Shown: positions 34,592 through 46,500 of the stretch, in pieces
How positions within the stretch are numbered: the stretch's first letter is position 1
Layout of the letters: every line of letters begins with the position of its first letter
Assembly: GCF_018873765.1 (NCBI RefSeq)
Contig: NC_057922.1
Coordinates: 63,574,755-63,638,754 of the forward strand
Direction of reading: 5' to 3'
DNA from: Telopea speciosissima
Taxonomy: Eukaryota > Streptophyta > Magnoliopsida > Proteales > Proteaceae
Length of the DNA: 64,000 bases
The notes under the pieces: model-generated
The model's input: only the letters and a program-made list of their open reading frames with translations
What the model was told of the DNA's origin: nothing
The model's database searches: none
Made by a program: the position numbers and the translations under genes

Positions 34592-37500
34592 ATGACCCGT
34601 CCGAACCGACTCCGAACCGCCGATATCGCCGCCGAGGGAGGGACGGAGAATGGTCGGCGGCGGCAGAGCAACGCGGAGCGGTCGTCGTATTTCGCTCGGA
34701 GAGAAGCGGCGAGAGTACTGCGGTGCGTACTGGACGGAGACGAGAGGCGGAGAGCCGTTGCCTCCATCAAATCGCTCGTTTATAGCCCCTCTATTAGAAA
34801 CAAGAAAGCTACCTTCGCTCTCGTCTGTCAAACCCTCAAGCGTCAGTACTCTTTCTCTCTCTCTCTCTCTCTCTCTCTTTTACTATTGTTTTCTCTGAGA
34901 AGCTACACTGGAAGTTATCTACTCACACAACCATTGCCTGTTGCCATAAGAATCTTTGTTTGCTCTCTCCCTTCACGTACATTTCTTTCCATTAATCTGT
35001 TTCGCCGATTATAAAAGCTGGGGTGTTAAGTATTTGAGAGTTTAATCATTTGTTTCACTGGTGAATTTGATTGGATTTTGTTGAAGAGAGAGATTTTGTT
35101 TCAGTTTGACTGCTAATTGTCATTTGATTTCTTGTTTTTCAGATCTTCCGATTATTAAAGAACTTTTAGAAAATTCTCATGTGCTGAATGGAAAGTGGAA
35201 GGTATAAAAGAACCTTTTTTTGATAAACTTTTACTCTTTTGAACTATATTAGGACCGTATGTTGGCAATGGTTACTTCTGTTATCCGAGACCTTTCTTCG
35301 TCTAACTGCGTTTTAAAAGTTCTAGCTCTCGTACTTCATTTTTTCCCCCACTTATTTCATTATATTGCAAATGCTCTTCTAACTTATTTTCCCCTTCTTC
35401 TGGCAGAGGCAAGAGGAACTGATGTACATAATCACGTATGACATCCTATTTGGCCAGGTCTTCGCAATACTCCACATCTTTCACATTTAAAATTGTTCTT
35501 GTCTACAGATTCAGAAATGACATACTATTTCTTAATGACACCTCTATTTTGTGCTGTCTTTCTGGATTGCTTTGGTAATTGTTGAACTTGAATTCCTGAA
35601 CAGGCTATTGTATTGCTGGGGGATGCAGAAAAGTTTCTCCTGCTTCGGAAAGATGCCCTACAATCAACTTTGGCACAGATTTTAGTGAGAAAAAAAGTGA
35701 AGGATGTTAAGGACTTATTGCTCCTATATCCAACTGGCGGTCAGTGTTCAATTACATTTCAGTTACACTGTGATAATTCTATTTTAGAGAGAAGCACCAA
35801 ATATGGATTTTGGTAGTTGGAAATGACCATTAAGGAAGCAAGATTCAAACTTTTTCAGTTCAAATATGATTTGAAATCGCATTAAGTTGGCAGATGTAAT
35901 TTTGAACATTTGAAATTTCTGCTTGATAAGAAAGTAATTAAGAACTGAGAGCAACCCTTTAAAACCAAATCAAAGTTTGACCAAGTGAAGTGGGTTGGTT
36001 GGTTCAACCCAGCCAAGTCAATCTTGACCTGGGCAGAAAGTACAAAATAAAATGATGTAATATATATAGAAATTTTAAAGATCACTAATGGGGAATTTGA
36101 AAAATATATTAATTATGTGAAAATTTCTGATATGGGGCAGAAGGCCATTGTACAATTTTAATAGTCATCACCAAATATATGCCAAGTAACATGGGATTCT
36201 GCTATGGTATTGGTTGGAACATAGTTCCAGGAGGAGGGAAAGACTACTTTGTTTTCTGTTAGAAACAACTTCTTGGCATTCAGTGCTTGAAAGGACAGTA
36301 GGACCTTTCAACTTTCAAGTTTCTCAATGAGATAATTAATAGACCTTATATGGATTTCTCTCTGTAATCAATTCAGGAATATGAGGGCTTATATGATGTT
36401 TAGAAAATCCTCTCCCCCCCCCCCCCAAAAAAAAAAAAAAAAAAAAAAAACCCTGAGAAATATTTGTGGAATGCCTTTTGAGTTTCTAAATAAATTTTCT
36501 GTAATAAAAAGGGGAAAGAGAAAATGAAATAATACACCTGGAAATGTGATTGTCCATGTCTAGTGTTCTGTAGCATTAATTGCATACCTGTTGAAAAACA
36601 TTGCCCCTTCTAATCTTCTCTTAACTAAAGCCACCAACTTATGTTTGCAGATGTGCCAAAACCCCGATATGTTCGTGTAAATACTCTGAAGTTGGATGTT
36701 GAGTCAGCTCTACATGTACTAGGGAAACAGCACGTGGTACATATCCCATCTTATACGAAATATAATTTTTGATAATTTTTATTTTGTGGGTTAGAATCAG
36801 AAGAAATAAATAATTCTTGATGCACAGGAGGCAATTCTCCTATTGATTTTGGTTTTCATGCATTTATCATATTTATCTTTACAAGCTTAAGTTGACATAA
36901 TTCTGAGCCTAGAGATTTCTTAACAAAATTGTAATAATGTCTTGACATAGGACAGCTTCTACTGTCCTTTCATGTCCTGAATGTAGAGGTTGCAAGAAGG
37001 ATCTCCATATGGTCTTTATTGGCCTAGAAAAATCTTATGAAAGAGTCCCTACAGAGTTAATCTGGCAAGTATTAGAGAAGAGAGGCATTTCAAGTAACTA
37101 CGTGGACATAGTTAAAGATATGTATAATGGTGTGGTAACTAGTGTAAGAACTGTAGGGGGATAAGGTAGTGAATTCCTAATTACAATTGGGTTATAGCAA
37201 GGATTAGCTTTAAGACCTTATTTGTTTGCGCTTATCGTAAATGATTTAAGCCCTTATTTGTTTGCGCTTATCATAGATGATTTAACCATAACTGTCAAGG
37301 TGACTAGGCGACCCAGGGCACTGGAGGGGTGCTTAGGCGACAAAGCAATGTCTAGGCATCACCTAGGCGTGCATTAATGACTATATTTAATGTAGCAATG
37401 ATAATTTTATATAATTATGTTTATATACAATATAGAAGCCTCTCAATGCAATATGATATAATTATGCTAGTAATGGCTTAATATAATAAAACCAACATAT

Positions 37501-40500
37501 AATAGGATATAAATATATAATATAAACATGCTCATCAAAAAGCAAAACAATAAACATAAATTAATGTAAACTCATGGAGTGTCAATAAGGCGTGTTGTCG
37601 CCTTGGACCCAAGAAAGAGCCTGGACACCTAGGCGACGCCTTGACAACTATGAATTTAACCAGAGACATTCAAAAAGGTTCCTTGGAGTGTGCTTTTTGC
37701 TGATGATATTGTTTTGGTGGATGAGACAAAAGCATGGATTAATGCCAAGTTTGAGTTATAGAGATCAACCTTGGAATTAAAAGGTTTTAAGATGAGTAGA
37801 ATGATAATGGAGCATATGGTATATAACTTTTGTTACACTCGGACGGATAATTAGGTGGTGAAATTGATGAGAGGGAAATTCCACAAAGTGATTATTTTAG
37901 GTATATGGGTTCATTCCTAAATAAAGAAGGCGATATAGAGGATAATGTTTCACAGAGAATTAAAATAGGATGGATGAAGTTGTTGTCTGGAGTATTGTGT
38001 GATTGATGTGTTACTAAATACACTTGAAGAATACCAAAACCGAGAAGAGGAGAAGAAGATGGGAAGAGAAGAGAGCAGTCGGATGTCACTGTCTCCCTCA
38101 TAAGGCTTGTATTTATAATCTGATATTACAATGGAAAGGGGAACTCTTATTCAGATTAGGAATTCCTAATCATGATAGGATTCCAAGTTACAATAGGAAA
38201 ATAACAATAAAACTCAGACTAATAATTCAAAGTAAAACTAGGACTAACAACTAGTACTCATAACTAAAATTAGAACTAATTATAAAACACAAAAAATCAA
38301 ATCACTGTTCACGTGAACAGTGCCACTTGAATAGTGCTTCAACATGATGTATTCCTGTAAAACTCAAAGGAAAATTTTCTAGGATATTCATACTACTAGC
38401 TATGATGTATGGTGCAGAATGTTCAGTTAAGAAGCATCATATAGATAAACTCAGTGTAGCTGAGATGAGGATGTTGAGATGGATGTGTGGCAAAATTAGG
38501 AACGATAAAGTAAGGAATGATCAAATTAGAGTTGATTTGGGAGTATCCGATACATGATAAGCTACAAGAAAGTCGTTTGAGGTGGCATGGCCATGTTCAA
38601 TGAAGGCCTTTAGATGCTGCAGTACGGAGGAGTAATTTAATTCAGATTAAAGGAGCTAAAAGAGCAAGGGGCAGATCTAAAATGACTCTGGGAGAAGTGG
38701 TGAGGAAAGACATGCATAGCTTAGGCCTTGTATCAAGTATGACCTCGAATAAAGCTGATTGGAGGGTAAGGATCCATGTAGCCAACCCTGTTTAGTCGGG
38801 ATAAGGCTGTTGTTGTTGTATAGGACAGCTCCACTGTATACCCTAAACTTGCAAAACTAGGCTGTCGTGATGATCCAGTCTTCAAAGGGTGTAAACAAAG
38901 CACTAAATTGCCCTAGAATAACAAATACCAGTGTAATATTTAGAGAGGTAGGATTTATGGGGTTGCTTAGTGATAGAATCAGGTTAAGTTTTAGGTGAGA
39001 AGGGATCCAAGAGGTTGGCTGAGGGTTTATGGATTGTAACAGATTCTGTTATGAGTAAATTGAAAGTAGAAAGTGAGTTAAGTGGGGATAAGGCTTAACT
39101 GACTTAAGTTTTAGGAGTGTATGGTTGATGGTGATTTAAATGGAAGTAGGAATATATGGTTTTTCTTATCAAGGCTTGAAGATACTATGTAATGTAAAAA
39201 GACCACCCCACAACCAAGGTTTGGAACTCTAGATGAAGGTTGATGGTAACAGCTAGGTCCTATCTGAGTAGGTTACGGGGTGAAGATGAATTGATTTGAT
39301 GAAGGGAATAATGTTGGAAGTGCACTGGTTTTGTGATGATTGGAAATTAAGGAAACATGGGGTTTATTGAGAAACTCTTGGAAATGTTAAATGTTCATGG
39401 TTACTCATCTAGGACCATTGAGTAATAACTTGTATATTCGTCACCATCATAACAAGAAGATAGATTTCATACCATCTAATTAATTGTTTAAAAGTTACCT
39501 AGAAAGTCCTCTCACATTCCACTCCTGATCCAGCTAGAGGGCACTGCTGAAGATAGGAGGAATTCTCTGCTGCTTTAACTCTCCATCGGACAAGAGATCA
39601 GATTCCCCTTCCAGAGTTAAAGAAGTAAAGAATAGAGCATACAGCATGATAAATATCTTGCCTCATGGTCCGTTGCTAATCAAGTTCAAATCTGGAGTCA
39701 AGTTTGTCATCCCTGTTTTGCGCAAGGTGATCATGGTACTGCTTCACCAAACTTAAAATATGTGCTTTAAGTACTGTGCTACCATATTGGACCATAATTC
39801 ATGAAAATAGTTGTCTTATTCTGTTTCACTAATGTTACATTTATATCAAAGCAAATAGAGTCTCCATTTGTTTCACTTTCATAAAGTAGTTTTTTTTTTT
39901 TTTTTTTTGGAGGGGGGTGTGGGCTCAAAGCAGGAGTGCTTATGTACCATTACAAAACAAATGAAGAAACATGCCAATGGTTGTTATGTTTGAATGTAGT
40001 TTTGATGGCCTTGTGCAAAGCTGCTTGTCTAATCATAATAACTGAGGTAAGTGCAGAGTGCCTTAATGCAGTGAAGTTTCTAACAAAATTATATTGTCTT
40101 GCCACAGTTCAAAGTAGCTATAGTTTTCTTCTATATCTTGAGATGATATCAATACAGCTTCTTTTTATTTCATGGCTGTAATGTTACTCATGCTGAATAG
40201 GTTAGAAAGGACGAGATTGTTCCAGACCTGTTGATTCTCCCACCAGGCACCGATTTGCATGATCATCCTTTGGTTGTGAATGGAAGTGTCTTTCTGCAAG
40301 TAAGAGTTTGTTCCAGACTGGTAGCTTTCTTCTTTGTTTCTTTACTGTCAGGAAGCAACTTGGTGTGGCCAAGAATTATATTTCACTGAAATTGTTGGCT
40401 TTAAGGTTCTCTCCTTGTTCTATTGATTTTTGTATGATGATCTTGTCTTTGATGACTTCTCAGGGGAAGGCAAGTTCTATGGTGGCAATAGCTCTTGAGC

Positions 40501-43500
40501 CTAAGCCAGGATGGGAGGTGGGTTATACTGTTCCGATACATTAGTCATTTTTATAACTGATTGTAGATAGCAAAGAATTTGTTGTATCAACAACATGAAG
40601 ACTCCTTCTGGTTGCAAGTATAGAGAAATGAGAGGAAGGGAAATTAATTTTAAAATGTAAATAGAAATTTTTGTAATCAGCACTGTCTAACTTTAAAATC
40701 TTTCTAAATATGATAATTATAAGTTTTTCAAGTGAATTCTTTCCTATTCAAATTCAGGATTTGGTTGGAAAGCAAAGTAAAACTTAATTGCTGGATTTAG
40801 AAAGTTTGAGTTTGTTACACCATTATTGTTGGTAATGTTAAAAAGGTTTCCATTTTACTTTTGTTTTAATTTCATTTCCCTTCCCTTTCCTTCACTTCCA
40901 ACTAGGCAGAGCCAAATTGATTTTTACTGGATCAAAATTTTACACACTGTGAAGTATCTAAAGATCAGCTGAAATTGTGAGAAGGATGCTTCAGTCATAT
41001 GCATTTATGGTTTCTAGTGGTTGGCTTTACTTTTTATTTTTTCTAATTTTGGATTTGTAAGAGTTCTCTTTATTTTTTTTTGGGGTGGGGGGGCGAGGGG
41101 TGGGTGGGGGCGGGGGGGAGGGGAGATGCAAAAAAGGCAATGGTATTTGTAGTCAACAAGTCTTGGTTCAAATTTTGCTGTTAATAAGAGCTTCAGACAG
41201 GCTAGCTTTCTAAATATCTGCAGATTTCTTATGGAGAATTTTCAGTGATTAGACTTGAGGCACTGTTGAAGGAATGGACAGTGTGATCTGCCTACTGATG
41301 GTTTTTCTTCACCATCTTGGGTACATGTTATCCTACATTGTAAATATCTAGGCAAAGATGTCCCTCCGCACATTCATCATAGGAGAATAGTTGCTAATAT
41401 ATGTCCCTCATGATAATGAAAGGAGAGCAATGTAGACTAAAAACATCGGTTTGCTATGTTTTAAGAGTTACATTACCCAAAAGCAAGGTTCTAAAACTCG
41501 GTCTCGACCAGGTCGAGTTTACCGAGATCTCTGCGAGACAATGTATTTTTTTTTTTTTTAATGTTTCGGAATTATGTTTCGGTGGGTATATGACCATAGT
41601 TGGCTCTGAAACTTTAAGGTAAGCTTGTTTTAGGCTTAATAAACATATTGAATGTTTCAAATTGAAAAAAAACACCCAATTTGGTGTTTTGGATTTGCAC
41701 CCGTGGTTGGCAGTAAAGGCCGAACCCTTAATGTAATATTGCCTATTCTACACGTTGTTTGAATGATATGAGACATAATTGGCAAGTAAAATAAGTAAAT
41801 TATGCACATAATATTGAGTAATTATTTAAGAAATAGTTAAAGACTTAAAGTTTCTACTATAAACCACAAGATACAATGAAGTGTTCACAATGCGTATTAC
41901 ATAGACACCCAACCTAAGTACAATAAATAAAACATAAGTCATAGACACCTTACTACCCTAGTCTTCCACATCTTAACTCCCAAGTCCCAACAATACAATA
42001 CTATGACTCTATGAGTACTGAGGAGGTCGAGATTCTCGAAATATTCGAGATTTCACCGAGATTCTCGAAATATTCGAAATCTCGGTCAAGTTTTTTGAGA
42101 TTTGACATTTTGTTGTTTCGTATCATATCTTGTCTCGACTAGCTCGAGTTTACCGAGATCTCGCCGAGATTTTGAACTATGCCCAAAAGAACATTATAGG
42201 TAGGACTAATTAATGTAAGACTAGAACCTGAATAGGTCTAATCCCAGGCAAGATCAAATAGAAACCCTCCAATAAACAAGAAATCATATGATGAAACCAA
42301 GAGAACAATGGAAACTCAAATGATAAAATTTCCAAAGAACAAGAAAGAGAGCAATATGATCCCAAAGAGAACAATGGGGTCTCAAAATTGGTCGGAGAAG
42401 AATGATGAGATCTCAAAAGATAACCAAGACAAAGAATCCCACAAGTCAATCAATATAGATTGATCCGAAATCTGATTCAAATCCAATATAGAACCTATGG
42501 ATACATGAGAAATGTATCGCAAAATTAATAACCTGTTGAAGCCATTGGAGCTGCAGTTGAATGATACTGTAGATGTAAAGAAACTCCCAAAAGCTTGTAG
42601 CAGTCTTGAACTCAATTTGATTGAAATTAGGGTTTGGAATTAAGAACCGATGGAAGGGGATGGGGGAATGGAATGGGGAAAGGTGGGGGTTGGCTATCTC
42701 AGCCTGGGCATCTCACCCAGTCTATCTCAGGATTTTCACAAAGGCTAAAGCCAATATTTCATTAATCAAATTCGTGTACAATGTTGGCCTTCTTTACAAA
42801 CTTATATAGAAGACTGAAAAAATAGACTTAGACACAAAAAAGGAAAGGCCTAACCCAATCTTTAACTAATAAAATATCCTAAATTGACTAGGAAAGTGAA
42901 ATAATAAAGAAAACAGACTCAAATTAGGACTCTGACTAACCTATTGAAATAAATCCCGTTTTCCTACTTTCTGCCCATATTTTAGGCTCGTTAAAGTGGC
43001 CAAATACAAAATAAACCCATGGGATCAAAGTCCCAATACATATATAACCCAACCCAAAGCTTATTTTCAATAAAATAAACCTTTTGGTGATTTATCTACA
43101 TCACTAATGTGCCTGTATGTTGTATTGCAAAGGAATTTACAATACTGTGATGCAGCTTAAGTTGAAACCCGAAGAATATGTCTTACGGTCTTGAACAATA
43201 TAAGTAACAACCAGAATGTTGCTTTCCAGTAACAATTGTTAGAAAGTGCTCTTTTGAGCTACAAGTTAACCTAGTACAGGGCATCCTTAACATGTTTTAG
43301 TGAGCAACAGTAAGGGGACCCAAGGGTCCGCTGTCTGGCAGATCCCTCTCCAATTGCATCGCACTGCATGGTATCCCCATCCCATAATCCACTGCCTCTT
43401 TTTAAGGGACTTTTTCCACGGGGCCTAATCCAATTTGGGGGTCATCTAGATGGCTGACCCTAGATATTTTCCTATTTTGATATGTAATGCCACAGGGGAG

Positions 43501-46500
43501 TATAAAGGTTCTAAACCATCAAAAAGTTTCATTTACCAATTGTGTTACTGTGTGTGTGTGTGTGTGTTGAGGTGTCCTGTTCGACCAATTTTTGAGCTAA
43601 AAGAAGTTTTTCGAAGGCCGTGTCTCATGGTTTAAAGTACATGAAATGGTATTTTTAACCTGATGAGATTCTATCCTTGCTCTTAATGTTAATGAAATAT
43701 CTTCAGCAGTTTACTCTTCAACCTGATGAGATTCTGTCCTTGCTCTAATATTGATGAAATATCTTCAGCAGTTTACTCTTCACTCTTTTTTTCCTTTTGG
43801 AAATCCTTAACAACTGTCTAACCCATCTCTTTTATATCTGTTTGAAGGTTATTGATGCTTGTTCAGCCCCAGGAAACAAAACTGTTCACCTTGCAGCTCT
43901 CATGAGAGGAAAGGGGAAGATTATAGCATGTGAACTTAACAAGGGTAGGGTTAAATATTTGGAAGACACTATCAAACGCTCTGGGGCTCCCAGTATCCTT
44001 TCATGGTTGTGGATTGAATCTACTTCTATGAGGTTGTGTACTTGCTAAATGCTTTTTTAGCCAGGATATTGTGGTTCCTTAATCCAGCAACTTAAGACTA
44101 AGATTGTTTTCAATATATTGTTGGATGTATGGAACAATCTTGGAAGATGCATATATGTAGTAGGGCAGGGTATCAACATGCTGCCCTCATGGAATGGATT
44201 CTCCCACGCCAAATGAATAGGAGCATGGAAAGGGTGACCGCACGGTTCATATAAGAGGCCCCACATGTCAGGGAGGAGGAGAGAGTGCACAACATTGGCA
44301 GCATGGACATCATTTTCCCTATCTATTATAATATTCTGTCTCTGTTTAATATTTGGGTCTGCCTTATCAATCATCAGTTTGCATATTTGGCATTGGATGT
44401 TGATCAGATACTCTTCCTCTGATTGAGTGACCTATCCTATTGTCTTTATGAAACAGAATTTTCATGCTCACCATTGCCGAAAATCAGGTTCTCAAAGTGT
44501 ACTTCATTTCAGCCAGAACAATTGTTAGAAATCATTATTTTCAATCACCTTAAACTAATGCACTATGCTTTGGAAATGCCCCTCAACACCCCCCCCCCAA
44601 AAAAAATAAAAATAAAAAAATAAATAAATTCAACAAATGAGGTGGGGGGGGGGGGAATCCTCATCCCTTTATGCTTAGTTTGTAAAGAGTCTGAACCCTA
44701 TTTGGCATGCATAATCCATGTAAGCCGAATAGGGATCATCGGATAATTCCTACGACATTTTCTTGTGTGTAATGCTTTTCCTTTTTTGGCACTTTCTTTC
44801 CTTGTGTTTTAGTTTTTGTTTAGTCTATTTTCTATGGTACCAGTGATCTTTTGGACCTTAACATGATCCCAAGATGTAGAAGTTTTGCATGGGGACTTCT
44901 TAAGCCTAAACCCAAAAGATCCCTTGTATTCAAAGGTATGTACTACACTTAAAATTTTAGAGATTCATTATTAGTTATAGATTGTTAATAGCCTCATGAG
45001 CCCAAAATAGATAATCAAATGCATAGAGCTACAGCATTTTATTTAGATTGGTCATCTCACTATACAGGGGGACATTAGCTACGATGTGGTATTGATGCTT
45101 ATTGATATTCAAGTTCTTACCAGTTTTCCTTGGCATTTTATATTAGCATTTTCAGATCATGTTAAGAGTGGGATGTCTCGTTATGTAACAGTTGTCTCTA
45201 GTTGTGCAGGTACATGCCATTCTCCTAGATCCTTCCTGCTCTGGATCTGGAACTGCTGCTGACAGATTGGATCATCTACTCCCATCACAAACGAAAGGTT
45301 GTTTTTGGAAATTATCTTCCATAAGTTGTTAGTTGTCAATTTCATCTTACACCACATAAAATCTTACTAAGAATATTGTTGCCATGCAATAGTGAAACGG
45401 TTCATGATATCTACCCATTTTTTGGCCAACCCCAATTATACTTCTCTTTTGTGTTACAATAGATTCACACTTGGTTTTCTCAACTTTAAATGTCAACATT
45501 GACCTTACTGGTTTGCACTTATCATGGATGAATTAACCAAGAGGACGGAGTATATGATGTGTAACTTAAGTCACACTATGATGGATACTGACATTGTAAA
45601 AATTGAGGATAGAGATACCGCAAAGTGACTTTTAGATATTTGGGTCAACTATAAATATAGATGATGATGTTTCACAGAGAATTAAAGTGGGATAGATGAA
45701 GTGGTGAGGAAGTGGTGAGGGGCGACTGGAGTACTGTGTGATTGGCTTATTCCTTCAAAGCTTAGAAGGAAAGTTCTATAGGACTGTTGTCCGACCGGTT
45801 ATGATGTATGGGGCGGAATGTTGGGCAGTTAAGAAGTCTCATATAGAGAAGCTATGTTTAGCAGAGATGATGATGTTAAGATGGATGTGCAGCAAGACTA
45901 GGAAGGATAAAGTAAGGAATGAATGTATCAGAGCTGATTTGGGAGTTGCCCCGATCAATGACAAACTTCGAGAATGTCGTTTGAGGTGGTATGGCCATGT
46001 TCAACGGAGGCTTGGAGACGCCCTAGTAAGGATAAGTGGTCTGATCCAGATTAAAGGAGCTAAAAGAGCTAGCGGAAGGCTTAGAATGACCTTAGGAGAG
46101 GTTATAAGGAATGACATGCGTAGCTTGGGCCTTGTACCAAGTATGACCTTGGATAGAGCCTATTGGAGGTCAAGGATCCATGTTGCCAACCCCATTTAGC
46201 TGAGATTTTCCTTAATTCCTGGGCTGTGCCTCTTTCCTCTTTCATTACTAATCTCTCACTTTTCATCTGTCATTTATTCATTTTTGCATTTTTTTTATTC
46301 CTTTTATTTGCAGTCAGTTTTCCGGACTTTGTTTTCCAAGGATCCATATAATCGACCCCATTTAGTTGGGATAAGGCTGAGCTTGTTGTTGTAAATGTCA
46401 ACATTGACTATCCATTTGTGATGGTTTCTTTCTTGGTGACCGTCTGGATCCGCACTTACATGTTTGATAACAATTCATGCGAAAAACTCAGAATGCTACA

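Larger units (their letters stand above)
36958..38819 (+). mobile_element. RTE-type LINE, 5'-truncated, in NSUN5 intron 5
   Basis: Translated pieces show reverse-transcriptase sequence ([17 protein letters not shown]; the catalytic box [13 protein letters not shown] near 37690-37730) and the usual RTE tail (RWHGHVQ-type, then gggataaggctgttgttgttg). ATAGGACAGCT flanks both ends (36947-36957 and 38820-38830), a LINE TSD. The frame is broken by several shifts and by two later insertions, a hAT MITE and a solo LTR. It contains a 36-bp tandem duplication (ccttatttgtttgcgcttatc, about 37203-37275). Confidence 0.8.

Noticed and set aside
42190-43105. Bounded LTR with ctaat TSD
   Set aside because: A ctaat pentamer exists on both sides, but the left edge lacks a TG end, so the boundary is not supported.
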